Assembly: GCA_015066395.1 (NCBI GenBank)
Contig: SVOL01000007.1
Coordinates: 1 to 64,000 of the forward strand
Source of the DNA: Oscillospiraceae bacterium
GTDB taxonomy: Bacteria; Bacillota; Clostridia; Oscillospirales; Acutalibacteraceae
Length of the DNA: 64,000 bases
Reading direction: 5' to 3'
A model generated the notes under the pieces. It was not told where the DNA came from and did not search any database. It saw nothing but the letters and a program-made list of their open reading frames with translations. Positions 34,735-42,242 of the stretch are shown in pieces (positions within the stretch are counted from its first letter, which is position 1; every line of letters begins with the position of its first letter). A program made the translations under genes and the position numbers.

Positions 34735-36116
34735 ATCCGGCTTTCAAGCGATTTTGCCGCTTCCAGCATTATCGCACACTCCATTCGCTTGCGGAAAAGG
34801 TCACAACCGTCCTTGTAAACGCCGGTTATATCGCCTGTCGCATGGTAAGCGTTGGCGGCACAACCGCCCGAGCAATAAAGTTTTGCCCAGCAATCGGCAC
34901 ATTCAGGTCTTGTGTAGACGTTACAAGCGGCAAACTTGTCCTGCATTTTTTTATTTATAACACCGTCAAACACATTACCGAGCAGATACTCTTCTTCACC
35001 GACAAACTGATGGCACGGATAAAGGTCACCCCACGGGGTAACAGCCATATATTCAGTACCCGAACCGCAACCCGAAACACGCTTGTAAACACAAGGACCG
35101 CCTTTAAGATCTATCATATAATGATAGAACGTGAACGGCTTACCCTCACGGTGCTTTTTAAGCATCAACTCAGCTAAGCGCTCGTACTGCTCCATTACAA
35201 TTTCCTTATCCTCTTTAGTCAACGCCGACGGATCATCGGAAGCACAAACGACCGGTTCCATACTAAGCTCAGTGAAGCCTAAATCGAGCATAGTCTCAAT
35301 GTCTTTCAAAAAATCGGGATTGGCGTGAGTAAAGGTTCCACGCATATAGTAATTCTTATGTCCTCTTGCCTCGACCAATTTCTGAAATTTGGGTACTATT
35401 CTTTCAAAACTGCCGTTACCGGCGTAATCCACACGGAAACGGTCATGTATCTCCTTACGGCCGTCAAGACTCAAAACGACGTTGCTCATCTCACGGTTGG
35501 CAAAATCGATAACGTCGTCATCGATAAGCACACCGTTAGTGGTAAGAGTGAAGCGGAAATTCTTGCCCGCTTCCTTTTCGCGAAGTCTCGCATAAGCCAC
35601 CAGATCTTTAACGACCTGCCAGTTCATAAGCGGCTCACCGCCGAAAAAGTCGACCTCTAAATTGTGACGCGACCCCGAATTTTCGATAAGAAAATCCAAT
35701 GCCCTTTTGCCGACCTCAAAGCTCATAACGTCACGCTCGCCGTGGTACTTACCCTGACTTGCAAAGCAGTAAGAACAGTTGAGGTTGCAGGTGTGGGCAA
35801 CGTGCAGGCACAATGCCTTGACGACGCCGGCTGTCTTGCGCTTCAATTCCCCTGCCATCGGAGAAAAGGTGTCGGGCGTAAAGAGTTTACCCGACTGCTT
35901 TAACTGTTCGATCTGGTCCAATCCTTCCAAAATTTCCGACTCAGTCACTTCCGGATCTTCAGGGTATTTTGCAAGGATCTCTTTGACTATCTCCTCGCGG
36001 GAACTGCCCTCATACATATTGATCATATCAAAAGCGACATCATCGACCACATGCACCGAACCTGAGCAGATGTCAAGCACGATATTTAAGCCGCCTAACT
36101 TGTAACTATGTATCAT
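34731..36116 (-). CDS. scfB: SCIFF peptide maturase (radical SAM, thioether forming)
   Basis: 461 aa. An N-terminal RiPP-recognition-like region (SYKLGGLNIVLDICSGSVHVVD) precedes the radical SAM core with the CxxxCxxC cluster CNLNCSYCFA, GGEPLMNW, and a SPASM-type C-terminus with many cysteines (CGSGTEYMAV, YPCHQFVG, RPECADCWAKLYCSGGC). This matches the family that installs Cys-Thr thioether links in the SCIFF peptide. The peptide gene scfA lies 73 bp upstream. AGGAG is 6 nt before the ATG. Confidence 0.94.
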   Translation of the reverse strand: MIHSYKLGGLNIVLDICSGSVHVVDDVAFDMINMYEGSSREEIVKEILAKYPEDPEVTESEILEGLDQIEQLKQSGKLFTPDTFSPMAGELKRKTAGVVKALCLHVAHTCNLNCSYCFASQGKYHGERDVMSFEVGKRALDFLIENSGSRHNLEVDFFGGEPLMNWQVVKDLVAYARLREKEAGKNFRFTLTTNGVLIDDDVIDFANREMSNVVLSLDGRKEIHDRFRVDYAGNGSFERIVPKFQKLVEARGHKNYYMRGTFTHANPDFLKDIETMLDLGFTELSMEPVVCASDDPSALTKEDKEIVMEQYERLAELMLKKHREGKPFTFYHYMIDLKGGPCVYKRVSGCGSGTEYMAVTPWGDLYPCHQFVGEEEYLLGNVFDGVINKKMQDKFAACNVYTRPECADCWAKLYCSGGCAANAYHATGDITGVYKDGCDLFRKRMECAIMLEAAKSLESRI

Positions 36117-36145
36117 ATAAAACTCCTAAAAGTTATAATCTCAAG

Positions 36146-36173
36146 AAAAAATGCCGCCGAACGGCGGCATTTT
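36146..36173 (-). terminator. attenuator-like hairpin between scfA and scfB
   Basis: AATGCCGCCG pairs with CGGCGGCATT around a 2-nt turn, followed by TTTTTT on the minus strand. A leaky terminator here would give more precursor than maturase. Confidence 0.85.
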
Positions 36174-36189
36174 GTGTGCGAAAAGTTAA

Positions 36190-36336
36190 TTACTTATCCT
36201 GCTGTGATTCGCACTGCTGGTTAGCAATACCGCAGCTGGTCTTGCAGGCAGACTGGCAAGAGGTCTGGCATTCGCCGCAACCGCCGGTCTTTGCGCTCTC
36301 GCAGAGATTCTTGGTTTCCAAGGTCTGAATTTTCAT
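36190..36336 (-). CDS. scfA: SCIFF ranthipeptide precursor (six cysteines in forty-five)
   Basis: 48 aa. It ends in the near-invariant SCIFF core GGCGECQTSCQSACKTSC with cysteines at 20, 23, 27, 31, 35 and 42, plus an additional cysteine at 12. Start at 36336 has GGGAGG 8 nt upstream. SCIFF peptides are near-universal in Clostridia and are modified by the adjacent radical SAM enzyme; a signalling role has been proposed. The tail after C42 (ESQQDK) is longer than in the forms I remember. Confidence 0.96.
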   Translation of the reverse strand: MKIQTLETKNLCESAKTGGCGECQTSCQSACKTSCGIANQQCESQQDK

Positions 36337-36370
36337 TTCGTTTCCCTCCCGAGTTACTTTTATTACATAT

Positions 36371-36399
36371 ATAATAGCACAGTCAATCTATTTCGTCAA
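36371..36399 (-). promoter_or_regulatory. promoter of scfA-scfB
   Basis: -35 TTGACG (forward 36394-36399), 17-bp spacer, -10 TATTAT (forward 36371-36376). Confidence 0.8.
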
Positions 36400-36475
36400 T
36401 TAGAAATTTTTAAATATAAATCAAAAAGATAATGCATCTCACTTGCTGTTTATATTATACCACAAAACGCATGAA

Positions 36476-36492
36476 ATTACAAGACTTGTAAC
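36476..36492 (+). promoter_or_regulatory. operator-like palindrome, site 1
   Basis: ATTACAA-GAC-TTGTAAC. The right half coincides with a possible -35 box (TTGTAA). Two sites of the same kind precede the gene at 38552. Confidence 0.65.
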
Positions 36493-36514
36493 ACTTTAGG
36501 TTATATTGTAAGAT
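36486..36514 (+). promoter_or_regulatory. probable promoter of the ABC transporter gene
   Basis: TTGTAA at 36486-36491, 17-bp spacer, TAAGAT at 36509-36514, overlapping operator site 1. Confidence 0.45.
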
Positions 36515-36578
36515 AATTACAAACTCACTGTAAATGCTCCGCAAAACCGGCATTTATCAAACCAAAGGAGATATGACG

Positions 36579-38369
36579 ATGAAAAACATTTTAAACGAAA
36601 ACATTACACGTCAAAGTTTAAAATTTATATTCCACGCTTCCCCTGTGTTGTGTGCTATTTTCCTTATCTTTGAAATAATCTTTTGTCTGATTCCTATTTT
36701 TTCTGCAAGAGTGATAAGCCAAATTGTCAATGTTTTCGCTATGTTTGATGAGTCTCAACTAAATTGGTTAGTAACTTTGGTTGTGTTTTATATAATTATG
36801 AACGTATCAATACAGGTACTTTCACCTCTACGTAGAATAGTTTCGGAAAGGCTCTCCGACAAAATAGCACGAGATAGTGAAGTGATGTTTAATTCCAAAG
36901 TTGCTTCGTTATATTCCATTGATTGTTTTGAAAACAATCAATTTTTCAATGAAATGCAACTTGCCCGAAACGGGTGCGGAGTACGACTGATATCCTCTTT
37001 ACAAATGATTTCATCATTACTGCGTGGTATTATAACAATCGCTTTAACTGCCGGATATATGGTTAATGTTCATTGGCTTATTGGTGCTATTTCGTTGTTA
37101 GCGGTAATCCCCAACACATTTTATACTTTTTGGGCATCTAAGAACAGAGTGGCTCTTTTTCGCTCAAGAACCGAAAGTTCCCGAAAATTGTCGTATTTGA
37201 GTTCAATACTCAGTACACCAGTATATGCCAAAGAAGTAAGATTATTTGATTTGGGCGAAAGTATTTTACACAAGTATTGTAACCTATTCAATTTCGAATA
37301 TCGAAGGATAAATAAAATCCGAAATAAACAATGCTTAATTGGCATTTTGTGTGCATCCATTGGTGCCGTTGTTAACGGGTTTGCACTTTTACTTTTTATT
37401 TATATGGCAATAGCCTCTAAAACCAATGCAGGCAATATTGTTTTGTATATAAGCTTGCTTCCTCAGTTTATCGGCGGGCTGCAGATGTTGATTAATGGCA
37501 TTTCACAAACCAAGGATAATAATTATTACATAAAACACTTTTTTGATTTTCTTAAACGTGATTTCGGAGAAAAAAACGGAAATCTCCACCTTAAAAATGA
37601 ACCCCAGTGCATCAGTAAAATTTCCGTCAATAATGTTTCATTTCATTATCCCAATACCAAAACCTATGCTCTGAAGAATATTAATTTTTCAGTGGATTCG
37701 CCCTCATTGGTCGCAATTGTCGGCGAAAACGGCTCCGGCAAAAGCACACTGATAAAATTGCTTATGCGTTTGTTCGACGCTTCAGAGGGCGAAATCATAG
37801 TAAACGGCATTTTAATAAAAGAATATGACATTAAAAGTCTAAGAAAAACAATGTGCGGGGTTTTTCAGGACCCGGCAAGATTTGCGTTTACAATCCGTGA
37901 AAATTTGTTGTTAGCAAACAATAAAGACAACGTAAGTGATGGCGAAATGGAAGAAGCTTGCAAAAAAGCAGGTATGCTGGATTTGGTTGGTAGAACTTCA
38001 AACGGCTTTGAAACAATTCTAGGCAAACAGTTTGAAAATGGAACCGATTTATCCAGCGGTCAGTGGCAAAAATTATCCTTGGCTAGAGCATTTTTGTCCG
38101 AGGCATCTGTTTTATTTTTTGATGAAGCTTCTGCCGATCTCGATCCTAAAGCGGAACAGGATTTTTATCAGAGCATCAGAGAGTATACCAAAAATAAAAT
38201 TGCCTTTTATATAACCCATAGACTCTCAGGCACTAAAGATGCTGACCAGATAATTGTTCTAAAAAACGGTGAAATAGTCGAAATGGGAAAGCATAACGAT
38301 TTGATGAAAAATGGCGGTGAATATTCACACCTGTATCATGCTCAGGCGGATGGATATGAAATAGGGTAG
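36579..38369 (+). CDS. ABC transporter, fused permease and ATPase
   Basis: 596 aa. About six TM helices in residues 1-320, then the ATPase: Walker A VGENGSGKSTL, Q-loop GVFQDPARF, signature LSSGQWQKLSLARAF, Walker B SVLFFDEASADLD and the H-loop ITHRLSG. It resembles half-size exporters for peptides, lipids or drugs, so a homodimer is expected. AT-rich compared with the housekeeping genes around it, which suggests acquisition. ATG at 36579 (AAAGGAG 9 nt upstream) or 36573. No obvious peptide precursor lies directly beside it, but scfA is divergent 240 bp away. Confidence 0.88.
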   Translation: MKNILNENITRQSLKFIFHASPVLCAIFLIFEIIFCLIPIFSARVISQIVNVFAMFDESQLNWLVTLVVFYIIMNVSIQVLSPLRRIVSERLSDKIARDSEVMFNSKVASLYSIDCFENNQFFNEMQLARNGCGVRLISSLQMISSLLRGIITIALTAGYMVNVHWLIGAISLLAVIPNTFYTFWASKNRVALFRSRTESSRKLSYLSSILSTPVYAKEVRLFDLGESILHKYCNLFNFEYRRINKIRNKQCLIGILCASIGAVVNGFALLLFIYMAIASKTNAGNIVLYISLLPQFIGGLQMLINGISQTKDNNYYIKHFFDFLKRDFGEKNGNLHLKNEPQCISKISVNNVSFHYPNTKTYALKNINFSVDSPSLVAIVGENGSGKSTLIKLLMRLFDASEGEIIVNGILIKEYDIKSLRKTMCGVFQDPARFAFTIRENLLLANNKDNVSDGEMEEACKKAGMLDLVGRTSNGFETILGKQFENGTDLSSGQWQKLSLARAFLSEASVLFFDEASADLDPKAEQDFYQSIREYTKNKIAFYITHRLSGTKDADQIIVLKNGEIVEMGKHNDLMKNGGEYSHLYHAQADGYEIG

Positions 38370-38464
38370 ATTTATACTTTTTTATTTTTGTTCCGCAAAT
38401 ATTATTGAAAACTTGAAAAGAAATGCATTATAACCCCATCCGTTGCAAAGACAACCATGAATTA

Positions 38465-38480
38465 ATTACAAAACTGTAAC
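38465..38480 (+). promoter_or_regulatory. operator-like palindrome, site 2
   Basis: ATTACAA-AA-CTGTAAC, one half-site deviation from the 36476 site. Confidence 0.65.
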
Positions 38481-38485
38481 CCGAT

Positions 38486-38501
38486 ATTACAAATTTGTAA
38501 C
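38486..38501 (+). promoter_or_regulatory. operator-like palindrome, site 3
   Basis: ATTACAA-AT-TTGTAAC, directly abutting the -35 box at 38502. Confidence 0.7.
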
Positions 38502-38530
38502 TTGACTTTTATTGTTCCGCGACATATACT
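38502..38530 (+). promoter_or_regulatory. promoter of the 38552 gene
   Basis: TTGACT at 38502-38507, 17-bp spacer, TATACT at 38525-38530. Confidence 0.75.
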
Positions 38531-38551
38531 TCACTTAAAGGAGGAGTTAAA

Positions 38552-39010
38552 ATGTTATCTCTAAATCTTTCAAACAAATCATATAAACTTTTAATTATTG
38601 CTCTTGGCGTTTTAACCATTGGTGCAAAGTTGCTTGGAATTATCATAGGTTTTGGCGATCCTAATCCCCAGTCTCCAACGCTCACGAGTTTGTCGGTGGC
38701 TTACTATCTTTTCGCCGCGGTACTATGTTTTTTCGGGGCCAAAATCAAGAACTTCGGAAGAATAGCGGTATCACTTTTCATTGTTGAAGCAATCCTCATA
38801 ACCGTTACCACGCTGACTAAAGGTAAATCCCCGTTATTCAATGTAATCATTGCAACTTCACACTCGAGTATTATTAATCTTGTCGGTTCATTCGAACACG
38901 TCACTACAATGATTCCCGAAGGAATTTACCTTGTTGCCGTATTATTTGCCGCATTTATCCCCATTGCCATTCATTTTATCGGCAAAGCAGTGCTTATTAA
39001 AAAAGTCTGA
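38552..39010 (+). CDS. four-helix membrane protein of unknown function
   Basis: 152 aa with about four TM helices (12-30, 48-65, 70-90, 120-145). AAAGGAGG is 6-8 nt before the ATG. No family recognised. It shares operator-like sites with the ABC transporter gene upstream, so the two may belong to one response, perhaps to an envelope-active compound (inference). It ends at a strong terminator. Confidence 0.7.
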   Translation: MLSLNLSNKSYKLLIIALGVLTIGAKLLGIIIGFGDPNPQSPTLTSLSVAYYLFAAVLCFFGAKIKNFGRIAVSLFIVEAILITVTTLTKGKSPLFNVIIATSHSSIINLVGSFEHVTTMIPEGIYLVAVLFAAFIPIAIHFIGKAVLIKKV

Positions 39011-39046
39011 CAAACACAACATAAATAAAACGATATCACAAAAACT

Positions 39047-39072
39047 AAGACCGCGGGATTCCCGCGGTCTTT
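39047..39072 (+). terminator. Rho-independent terminator
   Basis: AAGACCGCGGG pairs with CCCGCGGTCTT around ATT, with a T-rich tail. Confidence 0.85.
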
Positions 39073-39073
39073 A

Positions 39074-39102
39074 TTGCTTTTTATTGCAATTTGTGATACT
39101 AT
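39074..39102 (+). promoter_or_regulatory. promoter of the ClC gene
   Basis: TTGCTT at 39074-39079, 17-bp spacer, TACTAT at 39097-39102. Confidence 0.5.
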
Positions 39103-39133
39103 ATTAAAAATTCCTATTATTAGAGGTTTTACA

Positions 39134-40399
39134 GTGAAAATCAAAGATAAATTTAAGCACACCGCAAAGGACGCGGGAATATATGTTGTAAAGTTCTTAA
39201 AATGGCTGATATTCGGTCTTATTATAGGTGCTGTTTGCGGCGGTCTCGGTGCGGTTTTTGCAAAGTCGCTGTCATTGGTTACTGCAATTCGCGGTGACAA
39301 CGGATGGCTTATTTGGCTGTTACCTGTCGGCGGTATCGTTTCGGTGGCTATCTACAAGCTCTGCAAAACGACCGACATCGGCACTAATCAAGTATTTGAA
39401 AGCGTTCGTGAAGAACGGAGGATCCCGATGGCCTTGGCACCTGCTATTTTCTCGGGCACGGTACTGACACACCTTTTCGGAGGTTCAGCAGGTCGTGAAG
39501 GCGCGGCTTTACAATTAGGTGGCAGTATCGCCGCCACGATGAGCAAATTATTCAAGCTCGACACGCGGTCGCACCATATCCTGACTTTAAGCGGAATGGG
39601 TGCCTTCTTTTCTGCACTTTTCGGCACTCCGATAGGTGCCGCGGTCTTTGCGCTCGAAGTAGTCAGCGTGGGTCAGTTCTGCTCGGCGGCCATTTTCCCT
39701 TGTGTTGCGGCATCGGTGACGGCCTTCGCCGTATCGACCGCTCTCGGCACTCATCCCGAACATTTCACCGTGGGTGTCATACCCGAGTTCTCACTGAATA
39801 CTCTGTGGAAGATCGCTGTTATCGCCGTCTTAGGTGCGCTCACAAGCATCGTTTTTTGCAAAATAATGCACTATACCTCACACTATTTCAAAAAGTTTCT
39901 CAAAAATGAGTATTTACGTATTCTTGTCGGTTCGGCACTCATCATCGGGTTGACCCTTTTACTCGGCACGAACGACTACAACGGCGGCGGTATCGAGGTA
40001 ATAGAGCGTATCTTCAACCAAAACGACGTTCGATACGAGGCATTCGTTTTAAAGATAATCTTCACCGCTATCACCATAGGATGCGGCTTTAAGGGCGGCG
40101 AGATCGTTCCGACCATCTTTATCGGTGCGACCCTGGGAGCCACAGCAGCCACTGTTTTGGGATTGCCTTTAGGCTTCGGTGCGGCCACGGGTATAGCGGC
40201 GCTCCTTTGCGGAGTTACCAACTGTCCGTTGGCAACGTGTTTTCTCTGCATTGAGCTTTTCGGTGGCGAGGGATTTATATTCTACACGCTGTCCGCTGTC
40301 ACCAGCTTCATTCTTTCGGGTTATTCCAGCCTTTATACAGGTCAAAAGCTGTTTTTCTCGAAACTCAATGACGAAATAATCGACCGAAATGCCGAATGA
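39134..40399 (+). CDS. ClC-family chloride channel/transporter
   Basis: 421 aa from a GTG start at 39134 (AGAGG 8-9 nt upstream). An earlier ATG at 39074 lies next to the terminator, in the promoter, and is rejected. About ten TM helices with the ClC motifs GGSAGREGAALQLG (GxxGREG), GTPIGAAVFALEV and KGGEIVPTIFIGA (GxFxP-like with E). Clostridial members of this branch include fluoride exporters as well as chloride carriers; no fluoride riboswitch is visible upstream. Confidence 0.88.
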   Translation: MKIKDKFKHTAKDAGIYVVKFLKWLIFGLIIGAVCGGLGAVFAKSLSLVTAIRGDNGWLIWLLPVGGIVSVAIYKLCKTTDIGTNQVFESVREERRIPMALAPAIFSGTVLTHLFGGSAGREGAALQLGGSIAATMSKLFKLDTRSHHILTLSGMGAFFSALFGTPIGAAVFALEVVSVGQFCSAAIFPCVAASVTAFAVSTALGTHPEHFTVGVIPEFSLNTLWKIAVIAVLGALTSIVFCKIMHYTSHYFKKFLKNEYLRILVGSALIIGLTLLLGTNDYNGGGIEVIERIFNQNDVRYEAFVLKIIFTAITIGCGFKGGEIVPTIFIGATLGATAATVLGLPLGFGAATGIAALLCGVTNCPLATCFLCIELFGGEGFIFYTLSAVTSFILSGYSSLYTGQKLFFSKLNDEIIDRNAE

Positions 40400-40412
40400 A
40401 TAAAAAATATTA

Positions 40413-40441
40413 GTGACAAACGAAAAAATTTATGATATACT
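40413..40441 (+). promoter_or_regulatory. promoter of the 40489 gene
   Basis: GTGACA at 40413-40418, 17-bp spacer, TATACT at 40436-40441. Confidence 0.65.
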
Positions 40442-40488
40442 TTAAATATTAAAGATAAAAGTTGCTTTTGCGACGGATTGGATTGAAA

Positions 40489-41265
40489 ATGGACATTAAG
40501 TATATTAAAGAATTAAACTCAGCAGTTCATGACTTTTTCAACTCGAACGGCTTTTCTTCCGAGGGACAGGACACCGGTTTCTATAAATCGGAGGACAAGA
40601 TCTATAAAATCTCCTATGAAAATGATGCTAAACTTTTCATGTTAAGCTCGGCTTCCATCGTCACAGACGATACCGATGCTAACTACTCCACCCTGTCCAC
40701 CTGGTATTTCGACGAAGCCAACCACGGTGCAAAGGATATCCAGTGCATCGCTGACGACTTTATCGGCACGGTCGCTAAAAAAGAGGGTATCCGCATATCA
40801 ACCGGCAGTGTAACCGATACCTCGAGCATTGCTTTGCCCGAAAAAAACAAGGACGGAGACGAACCCGGCATTGAGGCCTTTGCAGGAAAATTCCTGGCTC
40901 TCTTCCCTCAGTACAAGGATGCTTATAAGGAAATGATCGCCACATACGGTGACTTCCTTTATGTTGAATTTTTCAAAAAATATGCCGTTGAGAAGATGTG
41001 CGAATTAAAAGCCGACGAAGCCAAAAACAAAAAACAGCTCAAAAAGTATTTTGATATGCTGGGAGCAATGCATTATGACGGCGAAGCGATCGTCGGTGAC
41101 GTGATCTGCACTGTAATCTTAGCAGGTGCTTTCAAGGGCAACACCGCCGAATATCTGGAATTAGCCAACACCTATCTTGCCGATTGGCAGTTCTTGAAAA
41201 CAGCAGGCTTAGCCGCAGTAAACAACTACAAGTCAGACAAGAAGCTCAGAGAATTGTTAGGCTAA
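40489..41265 (+). CDS. cytoplasmic protein of unknown function
   Basis: 258 aa. No signal, no TM helices. The N-terminal half is mixed alpha/beta with a YKSEDKIYKISYENDAKLF stretch; the C-terminal half is helical. I do not recognise the family. The RBS is weak. It ends just before the left half of a terminator that has been split by the insertion at 41293-45039. Confidence 0.75.
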   Translation: MDIKYIKELNSAVHDFFNSNGFSSEGQDTGFYKSEDKIYKISYENDAKLFMLSSASIVTDDTDANYSTLSTWYFDEANHGAKDIQCIADDFIGTVAKKEGIRISTGSVTDTSSIALPEKNKDGDEPGIEAFAGKFLALFPQYKDAYKEMIATYGDFLYVEFFKKYAVEKMCELKADEAKNKKQLKKYFDMLGAMHYDGEAIVGDVICTVILAGAFKGNTAEYLELANTYLADWQFLKTAGLAAVNNYKSDKKLRELLG

Positions 41266-41278
41266 ATAAAAACAAAGT

Positions 41279-41292
41279 AAAAACGCTTCGGG
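41279..41292 (+). terminator. left half of a split bidirectional terminator
   Basis: AAAAACGCTTCGGG here is the exact complement of CCCGAAGCGTTTTT at 45040-45053. Together they would form a 14-bp terminator stem between the converging genes at 40489 and 45056. A 3.7-kb insertion now separates the halves. Confidence 0.8.
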
Positions 41293-41295
41293 AAA

Positions 41296-41368
41296 TAATA
41301 TAATCCCCTTAAAGTAGTCTTGAAAACTTTTTGTTTTTTCAAGTGTCTACTTTAAGGGGATTATATCA
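41296..41368. mobile_element. 73-bp palindromic MITE-like element, left copy
   Basis: Nearly perfect inverted repeat: TATAATCCCCTTAAAGTAG at the left and its complement at the right, with an asymmetric centre. It differs from the right copy at three positions. The ends read T(A/G)...CA, in the style of IS3/IS150-type terminal repeats, suggesting a non-autonomous derivative of such an element (inference). Confidence 0.75.
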
Positions 41369-41387
41369 CCTTCAGGTGTGTTTAATT

Positions 41388-42242
41388 TTATATTCTTATG
41401 GTTTCTCTCGGCTCAATGCTATAATTTTTGCCGTCAATAACAAACCATATTTTTATTATCGTGGGATTGTAAACAATATGGTTGTCAGCACTGTAAATAA
41501 GTGAATTATAAGCCTTTACATAATCGTGAATTTCGATGTTTGTTGCATAGTATATATCATCCTTGTTGCCAAGCAACTGACATAATTCATCTAAAAGCTC
41601 CCAATTATTCTCTCGGTCAAACTCATAGCTATGGCCCCAAAGATAAAACAGCTTAGGCGAACGAGAAGCACAATAGCAATTATTTGAATCAAGTTCTAAA
41701 AAGCGTTTTGCAATATTTTTTATATCGGGGTTAGCGTGACGGGCTGTAGGCGTCCACGAATACCAATCGGTTGGTAAATCGAACGAAACCTCATTATCAG
41801 GGTTTAGGATTCTTGCATAAGCAATTCCGAGATCTTTAAGGTAGCCTTTAACCGTTTCGTAAGAATTGTCGGTCCAAAACTTTAAAACACCGGTATCCGG
41901 ATATACCATACCCCTAATGATTCTATCATACCTGTTTTCAAGCTCAATACGGCAATCCAAAACGTCTCTGATACCTTCAATCGATCTTATAAGACCGGAA
42001 GCTCGATGAAATTTACCGTGAACGGCAATCTCATGACCTTGTGACAGAATGTGCTGTTTAACGTCTTCGTCACAAGGATATGAATCCTTGCGCAGTTCTA
42101 AGCTGTTGAAGTTAAAGGTGCATTTTATCCCGTATTTATTGAGGGTTTTTGCAAGAGGAATATCAGAGGTTAAGCCGTCATCATAGCTAAATGTGACGGC
42201 TTTTGCTTTGCCGTTTGGAAATCTTAGAAATTAGTATTTCAT
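41388..42242 (-). pseudogene. polysaccharide deacetylase-family gene with in-frame stop at codon 4
   Basis: The frame encodes RFPNGKAKAVTFSYDDGLTSD (NodB metal Asp pair), HEIAVHGKFH, RGMVYP, DLPTDWYSW, KLFYLWGHSYEFDRENNW and a complete C-terminus, about 280 aa in all. The natural start ATG at 42242, with AGGTGA 5 nt upstream, is followed by AAA TAC TAA, and that TAA is also the GH31 stop in the same frame. After it no ATG, GTG or TTG occurs before the domain, so the gene seems disabled or started in an unusual way; an internal ATG at 41960 would lose the metal site. Confidence 0.65.

Noticed and set aside
36579..38369. ABC exporter as the dedicated SCIFF exporter
   Set aside because: It is divergently transcribed, has its own operator shared with the 38552 gene, is AT-richer, and lacks a peptidase C39 domain; proximity alone is not enough.
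39073..39133. Fluoride riboswitch upstream of the ClC gene
   Set aside because: The interval is too short and I could not recognise the conserved core; no support from sequence.
39074..40399. ATG at 39074 as the ClC start
   Set aside because: It overlaps the tail of a terminator and the promoter and has no RBS; GTG at 39134 has AGAGG and fits the family N-terminus.
41388..41960. Treating the 190-codon stretch from the internal ATG as a full gene
   Set aside because: The conserved metal-binding half of the deacetylase lies upstream in the same frame, so this is only its C-terminal part.
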